Shown here piece after piece: positions 33,237-43,277 of a stretch of 64,000 nucleotides of DNA (positions within the stretch are counted from its first letter, which is position 1; every line of letters starts with the position of its first letter). Origin of the DNA: Bipolaris cookei (lineage: Eukaryota > Ascomycota > Dothideomycetes > Pleosporales > Pleosporaceae); assembly GCA_002286855.1 (NCBI GenBank), contig NRSV01000037.1, forward strand, positions 62,001 to 126,000, in the 5' to 3' direction. Below the pieces are notes generated by a model. The model had not been told where the DNA came from. It did not search any database and worked only from the letters and a program-made list of their open reading frames with translations. A program made the position numbers and the translations under genes.

Positions 33237-34139
33237 ATGGCTAAGACTAAGGCAATTGTGATCTCGCAGCCAATGGACGCGCGACATGTCGGTGGCGTCA
33301 ACGTTATGAGTAGTGGGAGCTCAAGCCTTGACAACTACTTCAGTCACAACGAAGCTGAACTTAATAAATGGTCGCCGCCTGGCCCTGACGGTTCCAAGTT
33401 AGAAACACGCGGCCGTTCAGATGCCGTACCGATTAATACGCGACGCCCAGGCCTGTCTTGGAAGGAAAGTTTCTCTAGATTGAGACAAAAGTCTTTCTCT
33501 CCTCATTCAAGATCAAGCCGTGGAAGCGAGGAGAGACATCTATCAGAAAGTCAGGTGAACACCCAAGTGGAAAGGAGTGAAGGCAGCCCTACTCCTCTGA
33601 GGACGCGGCATAGTACAATACGACTAAGACAGAGCATCGGGTTCGAAAGCGATTCAGATAATTCCGCTTCAATATCAAAAAGTCATACATTCCAACCAGA
33701 GCTCGCACTAGCCGTAACGCAAGGAGCGACCTGCACACCACTGGACAAGAAAGCACTAGCCCGTCCCACCACAGCCTCGTCAATCTACTCAACCGCCACC
33801 AATCTTGAACCATACAACGCGATAGCTACACCTCAACGAAAGATTGCTTGGAACGAGCAACATCTCCCACATCCTGGAGAGCGCAAGATATCTGAGGCAA
33901 GTATCCGCCCACCTCAGCCATGGGCGAAACCCAAACGCACAGACTCGGGTACCGCCATTGACTTTACAGATGTACCTGTAGAGGAGCGTCCGATTCCCTT
34001 TCAAGAAATCATGGCTATCCCGAACCTATCAGAGCGCTTGGCCATGTACAAGAAGACGCGCAACTACTGGGCGACTGCAGACCATGGATTGGGAGAATGG
34101 GTCGAGCGAGCTGCGGCGCCAAAGACGATTGCTGCGTAA
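33237..34139 (+). CDS. Ser/Arg-rich fungal protein of unknown function
   Basis: A single exon of 300 residues begins MAKTKAIVISQPMDARHVGG. An ATG at 33114 in the same frame would add 41 residues; I prefer 33237 because the sequence after it reads like a conserved start. The centre is Ser/Arg/Pro-rich and probably disordered. The C-terminal 60 residues look folded: PFQEIMAIPNLSERLAMYKK, then TRNYWATADHGLGEWVERAA. Similar C-terminal segments occur in uncharacterised fungal proteins as far as I recall, but I cannot assign a domain. No signal peptide or membrane segment is seen. Confidence 0.6.
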   Translation: MAKTKAIVISQPMDARHVGGVNVMSSGSSSLDNYFSHNEAELNKWSPPGPDGSKLETRGRSDAVPINTRRPGLSWKESFSRLRQKSFSPHSRSSRGSEERHLSESQVNTQVERSEGSPTPLRTRHSTIRLRQSIGFESDSDNSASISKSHTFQPELALAVTQGATCTPLDKKALARPTTASSIYSTATNLEPYNAIATPQRKIAWNEQHLPHPGERKISEASIRPPQPWAKPKRTDSGTAIDFTDVPVEERPIPFQEIMAIPNLSERLAMYKKTRNYWATADHGLGEWVERAAAPKTIAA

Positions 34140-36157
34140 ATCGTGGGGGGAGGGGGGGTCTAAGAACTGGGCCGATTAAGGTCCACTGCTCTATGTTGTA
34201 AATTTATCTCGTGACTTTGCTTTCATCACACATGGGTTAGGTGGGATCGGGAATATTTGATTTTTTTGGCAGCTTCATGGGCGCTGGCCACCCATGGGTT
34301 CTACTCGTGCCTTGTAACGGCGCTATACGACCTCATTTGTTTTTTCTGACGGACTTGGTTGTATCATAAAGTGTATAAAAGTCTACTGATAACTTGGAAC
34401 GAAGTGAGCTACATATACGAATAATGTTCGATTAATCTTGTAAGAATTGCGATCATTTACAATGACACATGCGGATGATAGGATGAGTGACGGGAAATCA
34501 GATGTTTTTGTGCTTGCGTCGATACTGAAAACGGTATGGTATGATCAGAGACACAATAACTCTAGAGACAATTTTATAGACATGCCTGCCAACGACCATA
34601 TCTTCTTCAGACACCATGCTGACGAAACCTATCCACAAACACGCGAACCTCACTCAGAGACAAGTGCGTTAGCCATCCAAATAAAACCAAACAGCATCAA
34701 ATCATCGTTTCAAACCCGCTACTCAAGACATTTCAAACACAAGACAACAAAACACTGTTTCCCGTCTCACTCCTAAAGACTGAGGGCCTGAAAGAGATAT
34801 GAAAAAAAATCTCAAAACACATATACCTAACAATCACCACCAAACAAGCAAATAGCTACCTCACAACCCAACACCCCCAGAATTTAAATATCTCCATGAA
34901 AAAGAAAAAAACACTACAATACACAGGAGGGGGGCTACAAAATAAGAAATCCACCAAACCCAACGCATCAACCAACCCCGAAGCAACCCGAAATGTGCTA
35001 CATCCACCTCCACACCTGTTTCTCTCCACCTCCACAAACATGCGCTCACGTGCTCGACATCCGGTATATACACTGCCACCACGCAATCACGCACAGCCTG
35101 TACCTGAAACTGTGTCCGCGCGGGACGCAGCGACAGCGCATACGCAGTGGGGCGATGTGTGTGAGATGTGGATCGAGAAAGGGGAGTTTGAGTTTAGGAC
35201 CTGTAACTGTAGGAGGGAGATGAGAGATGATGAAGAAGCGCAACGACAATGTGGAAGGTGGGGATGAAGCAAATAAACAACTATCATTTACACCTAACGA
35301 CTTTCACCGAAAAAAAGAAGACTAATGCCCCCCGGGCTCGCGCAAATCCCCCCGTGCCGCAAAGAATCTGCGATTTCGTATCTTGGAATTTACCCTATCG
35401 TTAATACCGCACCGCGATAATGAAACACTCATCCTTAAGGTTGTTTTCTACAAACTCAGAAGGACGGTTAAAAATATTACGGCGTATTTAGTCCTGCTGC
35501 CGCCCATTCCGTATCGGCCTGTCTAGGGTTGATTGGTTTTACACCCCTACCATAGTACGATATATGTAAGATTTCTACACATCGGAGGAACTGAGCAATA
35601 GGACTGTTACAGAAGAAGATATATCCACAGTTAACTAACCGCGTGACTTTAAGTGATATTCTAGGCTTATAATGTGTTTAGGAACTACAACTACCACTTC
35701 TGTTTTACAATCAAAAACATAGATCCTCTCCTTAACGGTGACCAAAAGGTTATAGAAGAAGCCAAAGGCGTAGCCCAACTAAGTAAAAGTCAAAGAAGTA
35801 ACGACTAGTGCAGGGCGCATGGATCACGTGATTGATATCCCGTTAAGGCCAACCATTCCTCGGATGGTAGCGGGTCCAGGGTATAGTAGCGACCAAAGCA
35901 ATGAGGATACAAGAACGGATAGATCTCACTGTTACATGCGTTGTGTTCAATTCTGAAAAATTCTCTTCTTACCCAGTTTAGTACGTAATTATTCTATCTC
36001 GGTATGGAATTTACCTGTCTTCGACTGACTGCTAATATCCCACATGGCAGACGATCGCGTGAATATCTTTCAATGTGAAACTTATCCGCCTTCGTGTAGA
36101 CTGAGACTGGAGCAGTATAATCCGACTCTGTATAGCACGGACGTCACGTCAAATTAT
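34140..36157. other. Gene-poor, partly AT-rich region beside the transposons
   Basis: About 2 kb. Parts (about 34.7-35.0 and 35.4-36.2 kb) are visibly richer in A and T, with homopolymer tracts. No open frame is supported and no terminal repeats were found. It may be decayed repeat sequence, but nothing identifies it. Confidence 0.4.
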
Positions 36158-36792
36158 TCATAGCTTTACCGCAACTTTTATAAACAATGCCTCACCGATT
36201 GAATATACTACACCGTTGCCGTCTTCGAGGGTCGCACGAACGAAGGTCTTTCGGTCCCCTCCTTCTGCCCGCTCAATCTTCGCAGTGCACAAAACCAATC
36301 CAGGTGTCGGTAGTGGCTTCTTATAGGTCGTATTTATATCTGCTCATCATCAACTTACGCGGGGAGCTGTTATAGCTATAGTAACGAACAGGCAGTATAA
36401 TAGTACGGCATATCTATAACTTGGCCAAACTTCTTCATCCTCTCCGCTCTTGCACCTCTGTTCTCAAAGACGATGTTACTGCAGAGTCCGTCAAGTAGCG
36501 CAGCCTGAAACCCGCCATGCGCAGTCTGACGATGCCCATCGAGACCTGCCCCTAGATCGACAATTGTCCTAGTCTCTGGAATTGGAAAATTGTCCTCTGC
36601 CTCTTTACTTGGTCGAAACAACAGAAATGTTCGTATCGTGCGATCCGTCTTCAACGTTTCTCCAAAAAAGGTGCGTTCTCCTAAGAGTGTCGGTGAGCGC
36701 ATGGCAGTGTTGATAAGCTTCCAATTCGGATTATTGATCAAGACAGCAGCCCAAGGAACAGAGGATATGCTTGGGACAATTTCATCCGTCAT
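36158..36792 (-). CDS. Hotdog-fold thioesterase superfamily protein (4HBT/PaaI-like)
   Basis: Two exons on the minus strand (36792-36390 and 36339-36158) encode about 194 residues. Exon 1 carries TDRTIRTFLLFRP, VDLGAGLDGHRQTAHGGFQA and ALLDG, the helix and catalytic-site region of the hotdog fold. Exon 2 carries KKPLPTPGLVLCTAKIERA and TFVRATLEDGNGVVYSIGEA. The 50-nt intron uses a weak donor (GTTCGT) and a GAGCAG acceptor; splicing gives TAYINTTYKKPLPTPG, which matches the family pattern well. Without splicing, a stop follows TACSLL. The substrate is unknown, probably an acyl-CoA. The start codon lies about 210 bp from the first transposon. Confidence 0.75.
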
Positions 36793-37005
36793 GACGCTTT
36801 AGTAGTTTTGTCGAACTCAGTATGCCAGTAAAGCAGCATAATCTTTGCGTAGCTTCCAGATATAATCGCGAAGCCGGAATTGTCGGATAACTAGCAAGGA
36901 TGCTAAGGTGAGACGTGGTGATTATCAAGACTTAACAGCAGAGTAAGCCGTTGCGACAAACTTTAATTAGATGATGCATAAGCTTGGCGATATAGTGTTC
37001 GGCTA

Positions 37006-37046
37006 ACGTGCGGGATCAGTAAGTTGGCCGCCCCACCCAACCTGAC
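37006..37046 (+). repeat. Left terminal inverted repeat of element 1
   Basis: Forty-one bases ending CCCAACCTGAC match the reverse complement of 38787-38844 apart from a few mismatches and one missing 17-bp unit. Confidence 0.88.
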
Positions 37047-37121
37047 GCGACTCTCAACGCAATTAATCCACAACAACGCAACAAAATAAGATAAAACTTT
37101 AAAAAAATACATTTTTTTTAT

Positions 37122-38762
37122 CTAGCTATACAATGAGTTCTTTGTGTGGCCTTGAACGTGGCAATTCTTGCACATCGGCGGCGCGCGCTGACGTCGCTGA
37201 CTGCCCTCATCCTGCTCAACCTCCATGACTACCCTTTCTGCCTCTGCAGCAAGCTGGTGAGCCCACTGCACCTGGAACACTCCACTAGAAGCAATATATT
37301 GACGCTGCCGATCTTGCTGTTATCGCTGACGCTGATTTTCTTCACGTAGCTTCTTATTCTCCTCTGTAAGTATCGTCGCTGATCGCATTGCAAGCTGAGC
37401 GCTTTTAGCAAGCTGGCGGATCGCAACGCTTGTTGGACTCTCTGGTTGCCGGCGCAGTCGCTCTTAAAGATAGCGTACCTGCTGCTGAAGCTCTACTATT
37501 TTATGTGGTGTCTCTTTCTGCACTGCTGCCTGCGCTGCAACGCTATTATCTACAGTTGTCTGTGGTGAAGACGGTATTCTGGCTACCGTGAGTGACGATA
37601 GAACGCAATTTGGACAAGGAGGGACAAGACCTGTTGCCTGAAATCCTGCCTGAATATTCTGTTGCGTAAAAACTGTCGTCCGGATCCGTGTATAGGCTGT
37701 AAGGAAGTCTGTTTTGTCAACGTGGTAGACCCCATAGCGGGCGAGCTCCTTAACCTCACGTCCATACGCGCGCTTAAGAGGAGAGTAGCAGCTTACGTCT
37801 AGACGCTGGAGGAGATGGGAGGTATGAGGCGGCATACGGAGAGTGAGAATCTTGTTCTCTGTACAGAATTGGTCGAACTCTGGCGTAGCGTGGCTGCTGT
37901 GGCTGTCTAGAATAAGAAGCCGATAGACTCCAGCTATACGAGTCGCTGTATGCTGATTAAAGTGCTTCACCCACTATACGCCAAGCGAATCAGTCGTCCA
38001 GCCGTTGTCTGAGACGCCGACAGTCCAGTCTAGTGGGAGGTTGCGATACCAGCTACTTTGGTGGACCTTACCAGACAGGATCACAAATGGTGGTAGAGAC
38101 CAGCCAGACGCGTTAACGCACTCGATTATTGCCACCCACTCGCGATTGCCTGGCTGTACAACAACTACCCGACCAACTCTATTAGAGCTAGTAACCACCT
38201 TGGATGTACTAGCGACGCCCATCGCGAACCCGGTCTCGTCAAAGTTGTAGATATCTTGGTCTAGAATGCCGTACGTCTGGCGCGTCTTCTCCACTCGCTT
38301 AAACCATGCTGCGATTGTAGTAGAATCTTCATAGCAGGCGCGTTGGCTATTAAGTCTCCTACTTTACTTTGCCTGAAGCTTAGGCTGGTTTTGGATAAAG
38401 CGCGACACCCATTTCTTGCCAACAGGTTGTGAAAGTGGATCTTGGCCATGCGCTGCAAGTAGAGCGTCTGCCATACGTCGTACGTCAATAATATGTGGCA
38501 GAAATCCTCGTCAGCCAAGCTCTATGATCCACTGTACGAGAGACTGCTCTTCAGTAGGCGATAGCTTGCGGTTGACAGAAGCTATCTCTAGTCATGTCTG
38601 GGTACCACGAAGACGTCGTTGGAGCGTTGACTTTGGCACATCATACGCTGTTGCGAGTGCGCGCACTGATTATTTTTTTTTTGAATTATTACAATAGGAA
38701 TCCATAGCAAGACTTATTTTACCTTCACAAGAAGTCTGTATAGGGCGTTGTTGACGCGGCAT
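37122..38762 (-). pseudogene. Pogo/Fot1-like DDE transposase, inactivated by stops (element 1)
   Basis: Reading on the minus strand from the ATG at 38762, a single frame of about 546 codons ends at TAG (37122-37124). A helix-turn-helix start region contains VRALATAYDVPKSTLQRRLR. The CENP-B-like part has VGKKWVSRFIQNQPKLQAK. The DDE core shows IYNFDETGFAMGV, QPGNREWVAIIECVNASGWS and LLILDSHSSHATPEFDQFC. It also has the pogo-type LDVSCYSPLKRAYG. The tail holds a partial zinc knuckle (CKNCHVQGH). Six internal stop codons break the frame, with no frameshift. Most are explained by C-to-T or G-to-A changes at Arg, Gln or Trp codons, as in repeat-induced point mutation. The protein cannot be made intact. 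Confidence 0.88.
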
Positions 38763-38786
38763 TGTAGTGGTTGTGTAGAGCGTCGG

Positions 38787-38844
38787 GTCAGGTTGAGTAG
38801 GGTGGCCCACTAACTGATCCGACCCACTTACTGATCCTTGACGT
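38787..38844 (-). repeat. Right terminal inverted repeat of element 1, with a duplicated 17-bp unit
   Basis: Fifty-eight bases. Read from the outside, GGATCAGTAAGTGGGTC is followed at once by the similar GGATCAGTTAGTGGGCC. The left repeat has only one such unit. Confidence 0.85.
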
Positions 38845-38848
38845 TATA
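38845..38848. other. TATA junction between the two transposons
   Basis: Element 1 ends ACGT and element 2 starts ACGT, with only TATA between. The TAs are the expected target-site dinucleotides of the two insertions. Confidence 0.75.
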
Positions 38849-38900
38849 ACGTGTTTCACCACTGAGCGGCCCACCCCACCGAGCGGCCCACTCTACTACC
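38849..38900 (+). repeat. Left terminal inverted repeat of element 2, with a duplicated 17-bp unit
   Basis: Fifty-two bases containing CACTGAGCGGCCCACCC followed directly by CACCGAGCGGCCCACTC. The right end has one unit only. Confidence 0.87.
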
Positions 38901-38929
38901 GCGCCCTACCTTTACCACAACATCGCGTG

Positions 38930-40591
38930 ATGTCTCCGCAACCACAACCCCAGAAGAGCTACACTGAAGCTGACGTGCAAATAGCAGTCTCTGAGCTTAC
39001 TAGGAACCAAATTCAAAGTATTCGGCAGGCTAAAAAGGTTCACAACGTCCCTAAAACGACGATACGTCGACGACCCGGCGGAAAGCGCTGTCGACGCGAC
39101 CGCGAGCCAAACTGCAATCGCCTGACAAAACTAGAAGAGGAGGCGATTACTCGGCGCGTAGTTATTGAGGCTGAGCGAGGACTACCCTGTGGGAGAGACG
39201 ACGTGCGAGATATGGTTAACAGACTGCTCTGAGGGCGTGACGGAGAAGAGGTTGGCAAGAACTGGGTCGATAGGTTTAACCAACGCAATCCCGACTTGCG
39301 TACACGCTGAAGCCGTCCATATGATTGCCAGCGAGCTACCTGCGAAGATCCAGCGCTTATCAAGGGCTGGTTCGATCTAGTCGAGGCGACAAAGGCGAAG
39401 TATAGTATTGTGGACGAAAATATATAGAACTTCGACGAGACTGGCTTTATTATGGGCAGGATTCTATCACAGTCAGTTATTACAGGCCCAGACAAACCAA
39501 AGATGTTAAAGAAGATCTAGCCAGGCAATCGCGAGTGGGTTACGCTAATACAAGCTGTTGGCGCGATAGGGAAGCGCATTCCAGCCTTTCTTATCTTCGC
39601 AGGCAAAGTTCTAATCTCTACCTGGTTTACAGAGGACCTGCCACGCGACTGGGTTACTCAAGTTAGCCCTAATGGCTAGATGAACAATAATTTAGCGCTT
39701 GACTGGCTCCGTCACTTCGATTCCCATGCGCGTGCTGTAGGGACCCATAGGCTGCTCATTATTGACGGTCACGAGAGCCACTGCTCAGTTGAGTTCCGAG
39801 ATCTCTGCAAAGAAAAGAAGATAGTTATCTTCTGTATGCCTCCCCATTCGTTGTACCTCTTACAGCCTCTTGATGTGGGCTGCTTCTCGCCATTAAAGCG
39901 CGCGTATGGCGACGCCATCTCGGCCTTAGCGCACAGTCGCATCCACTATATCAACAAAGAAACATTTGTACCAGCGTTTAAAGAAGCCTATAACAAGGCA
40001 ATTACAGCGGACAATATCCATGCAGGCTTTTGAGGTGCTGGACTTGTGCCACACAATTCTCATGCTGTTTTATCACAGCTTAATGTTGTGCTGCGTACGC
40101 CGACTCCAGCGCAAGAGAGTAACACCTAGGACCTGAAAACGCCGCGCAACGCGCGCGAAATGGAGGCGCAGACTATGCTTATTCGAAACCGCATGCAAAT
40201 CCAGCAAGGATCTCCTACAAATTCTCTTGATGAGCAAGTGCGGCAGTTAAGTAAGGAAGCCCAGCAGATAGCTCATGAAATAGTGTTAATGCGCGAAGCA
40301 ATCCATTGCTTTGAGGCTACGATTGAAGAAGCAACAAAGCGAAAAACTTGCAAGCGGCGCTACATACAGATAGAGGGGTCACAGACAGTTGGCCAGGTAG
40401 CTGATCAGATTGCTGAGGCAGAGGGTGGCAGCTGTAATGACGGTGCAACGCCTGCGAAAAGGGTGCGCAGTGAATGGCGCTGTGGACGTTGCAGCCAAGT
40501 TGGACACAACTCTCGGACCTGCCAGGTAGAATTAGAGGATATAGAAGATAGCGATAATTTAGAAGAAGAATACTCTGTCATGTTTAAATGA
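38930..40591 (+). pseudogene. Pogo/Fot1-like DDE transposase, inactivated by stops (element 2)
   Basis: From the ATG at 38930 one frame of 554 codons runs to the TGA at 40589-40591. It includes a helix-turn-helix start (KKVHNVPKTTIRRRPGGK), VGKNWVDRFNQRNPDL, NFDETGFIMGR, PGNREWVTLIQAVGAIGKRI and the DDE segment LLIIDGHESHCSVEFRDLC. It continues with LDVGCFSPLKRAYGDAI and ends with a full zinc knuckle (CGRCSQVGHNSRTC). Seven in-frame stops occur at 39230, 39308, 39425, 39518, 39677, 40031 and 40127, with no frameshift. Each can be explained by a single C-to-T or G-to-A change from CGA, CAG or TGG. This is the pattern of repeat-induced point mutation or a similar deamination process. Confidence 0.9.
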
Positions 40592-40637
40592 ATAAATTGT
40601 TGTGGTGTTGCACAATGTGGATACGAAGGTAGACCGT

Positions 40638-40672
40638 GGTAGTAGAGTGGGCCGCTCGGTGGTGAAACACGT
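40638..40672 (-). repeat. Right terminal inverted repeat of element 2
   Basis: Thirty-five bases, nearly identical to the left repeat after removal of its additional 17-bp unit. Confidence 0.88.
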
Positions 40673-40674
40673 TA

Positions 40675-41276
40675 AATAGAAATATTGTTTTCTGAGGATA
40701 AAGTAGTCCTCTTTTCTTGTGGCACGGGGGAATTTGTGTGACCCAGGGAGGGGCATTAACTTACTAAGCTAACGTGAAAGACGTGAAAGACTGCCGTCTT
40801 ATCTACATACATTGTTCGTTGGGAGGTGGGGGTATACAAAGAACGAAGGCGAGGGGAGGGGAGGGATGTTGGAAGTAGTAAAAGCAAGAGCCTCTTTTCT
40901 CTCTGTCCAATTAATAAAAAACAAGATTATGGATTAACCCAGCTCTTCTCTTCCTTTCCAGCATCCACGTACACAAACTGACCCCCGTATGTTCGACCAA
41001 AAGTGTAAACATATAACACTTATTCATCAATTCTCATTTGTTTGAAATAAAACAAGTAATTCTTTGCCATTTGCTTCGTTCTTCTCGAGTTTCCTGCATT
41101 AAGTCGTACGTGTGCCGTCGTATTCAAAAATAAAAAAGTGGGCTCGTGATGATGATGATGAAAGTTACTTACATGAGGGGGTTCAAAAAAGGAGTTCACA
41201 TCAAACAAGAAAAAAGAAGCAGAAGAAGCCAACCAACCGGTAAGCAGGAAGCAAGTCGGCCCAGTTGACGACCCAA
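40675..41276. other. Intergenic region between element 2 and the coiled-coil gene
   Basis: About 600 bp with purine-rich and A-rich stretches and no supported gene. It should include the 3' UTR of the minus-strand coiled-coil gene. Confidence 0.4.
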
Positions 41277-43277
41277 CTAGGCAGTGTCCTGTTGCTGTTG
41301 CTGCTGAGGTGGCGTCTGACCAAAGAGGCCACCAAACCAACTGGTCCTGTTAGCAGCTTTGCGCGCCTTCATAGCCTCTTCTTCGTTCTGGACAAGGCGC
41401 AGCGGTTGCATGCCCTTGCCCGTCATGACCCTAGTGCTGGTCTCACTGCGCACGAGCTGACGCGGCGGGCTAGGTGTGTCGACGTGACTGGCCGACGAAG
41501 ACTCGGTGCGAGCATCCACCTCCTTGTCCTCTGGGATGGGACCCTGACCAGACGGAACTCTGGAAACGGGGTTGCTGGACCCTGGTCCGCTGTTGACTGG
41601 TAGGCCAAAAAAGGAGTTGCGGGGCGAGACCACGCCGGGCGAAGTCGGGTTGGATGCTCCGGGGCGGTACATGTTGTTAACAATACCGGCAGCGCCAGGA
41701 ACATCGGAGGTTGATCGGCGATGGCTGCCGCTTGGGTGGCGACTTGATGCGGAGCGCGTAAGGGGAATGCTGGGTGCTGTCGCCGGGTCTTCGTGTGCAC
41801 TCTGCTGGGTTAGGGGTGGCGGACCCATGGTACCACTGAGGGGTCGGGGCTTGTTTTTGCTACCCATGGCCACAGACTTGGCGCGCTGGAGGAAGCCTTG
41901 GGGCTGCTCACTCTCCTGGGGGGGCGGAGGTGGAAGCTCCTTGTTTCTGTCGGGGCCTCCTTGTTCGTTATCGGCATCGTTACCAAGGACCGATTCGAAG
42001 CCTTGGTGGGTGAGCAGGCGGCCAATGATCTTGTTGATGTAGAGAGTGAGGGCCTGGTTTTGGGCCTTCATGCTGTTGAGCTCTGTCTCGAGCTTGCGAA
42101 CAACTTCCGCGTCGCCCTCTTCTGCCGATTGAAGCTCGTCAGCCAGGCTTGTCGAAGGGCCACTGCGAGATGGAGCGCGGTCGTCGGCATTGGAAGCCTC
42201 TCGCAAGAAATCGCCGCGGCTCAAGTCTCCATTAAGGGTCTTCTCACCCAGCAGAAGCTGGAAGCTCTCATTGTCCTCCATAAGCCTTGCGTTGGTCATG
42301 CGCGTCTCTAGCAGTTGCTTCTCGAGCTCGCGCAGACGACCGCCACCAGCGTTCTCGACTTCAAGCATTTTTACCTGGTACTCTGCAAGCTCTAGGCGCA
42401 GATCTTCGATGATCTTGTCTTTCTGGTTGATGAGCTTCGAGTTGCTGCGCGAGTTGCTGCGCTGCACCGAGTTGGGCGGTGCGAAAGAGGCGACATTCTC
42501 GAGGTTCTGCGAAGAGTTGTTGCGCGAAGACGCATTGCGGAAACTCGCTGCACCCAAGTTAGTATTTGCACATGTTCACCCCGTGTTATTGACAGCAAAT
42601 AGCTATTACTTACACGTGCGTGATAGGTGCGGCTCGCCCTCGCCCTCAGGCTCGCCAGTGGGCATGTTCTTGGTCGCCATGGTCTCTTTGAGTCGCTGGA
42701 TGGTGCTCTGCATTTCTTCCTGTCGTGACTGTGTCTCCTCCTTTTCCTTCATTGCCTGGGCACGCTCGGCTTCGTAGATGGCCTCGAACTCGCGGTGCTG
42801 GCGGGTGAGCTCGCGCTTCTCATTCTCTAGCGCCTCGACCTTTTCTTCCTCCTCGTGTGCGCGCTCCTCGAGCTTGGCCTGCTCCGCGAGCGCCTCGTCA
42901 AGCCGAGCAGTCAAGACCTCGATCTGCCTCTGGCGCTCTGCTGCTTCGCCCTCTGCCTTTTGCAGCCGCTCCTTGAGATCTTGGAGCAGGGCAGCCTGCT
43001 CATCTCGGGCCTCGTCAGCATCGGCCTGCGACGCATTGCTCAGGTTCGAGGGAGTAGCAGGCTTCTTGACGGCAGCGCGTGCAGATACCGGGGCGCCATT
43101 GGTGCCTCCACGGATAGATTTTGTGCGCGAGACTGCGCTGGCGCCATTGGTAGTCGGGGTGGAGGAACGGGCAGGCGTGCGGCTTGCAGCCCCTGGTGAA
43201 GCTGACGACGTCTTGGCAGCGGCGTCGCGACGAGACGTGCTCGTGGCAGGCGGCTTGCTTGCTGCTGCTGTTGACAT
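41277..43277 (-). CDS. Long coiled-coil protein with Ser/Pro-rich tails, function unknown
   Basis: Two exons on the minus strand (43277-42614 and 42547-41277, 66-nt intron with GTAAGT donor) encode 644 residues. The start (MSTAAASKPPATSTSRRDAA) precedes a disordered Ser/Thr/Ala/Pro segment. A strong coiled coil covers about residues 85-215 (DLKERLQKAEGEAAERQRQI, EEEEKVEALENEKRELTRQH). A second helical block follows the splice: LINQKDKIIEDLRLELAEYQ, RLRELEKQLLETRMTNARLM and ALTLYINKIIGRLLTHQGFE. The C-terminus is Ser/Pro-rich, ending in FGGLFGQTPP and a poly-Gln run. Fungal proteins of this layout are often labelled 'M protein repeat', a name based on coiled-coil similarity only. A structural or cytoskeletal role is possible but not shown. 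Confidence 0.75.

Larger units (their letters stand above)
37006..38844 (-). mobile_element. Pogo/Fot1-like DNA transposon, complete but inactivated (element 1)
   Basis: The element is 1,839 bp with terminal inverted repeats and TA on both sides (37004-37005 and 38845-38846), the target duplication of the Tc1/mariner-pogo superfamily. The ends begin ACGTGCGGGATCAGTAAGTT and, reverse complemented, ACGTCAAGGATCAGTAAGTG. It encodes one transposase on the minus strand, interrupted only by stop codons. Its length is close to Fot1-type elements. The right end carries an extra 17-bp unit. It abuts element 2 with just TATA between. Confidence 0.9.
38849..40672 (+). mobile_element. Second pogo/Fot1-like DNA transposon, complete but inactivated (element 2)
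   Basis: This element is 1,824 bp and lies in the opposite orientation to element 1. It is flanked by TA (38847-38848 and 40673-40674). Its ends start ACGTGTTTCACCACTGAGCG on the left and, reverse complemented, ACGTGTTTCACCACCGAGCG on the right. It encodes one plus-strand transposase broken only by stop codons. The transposase is related to, but clearly different from, that of element 1, so these are two families rather than two copies. The left end has an extra 17-bp unit. Confidence 0.9.

Noticed and set aside
36376..36792. Reading the thioesterase as a truncated one-exon gene
   Set aside because: A 50-nt intron restores the conserved C-terminal half in frame, so the gene appears whole.
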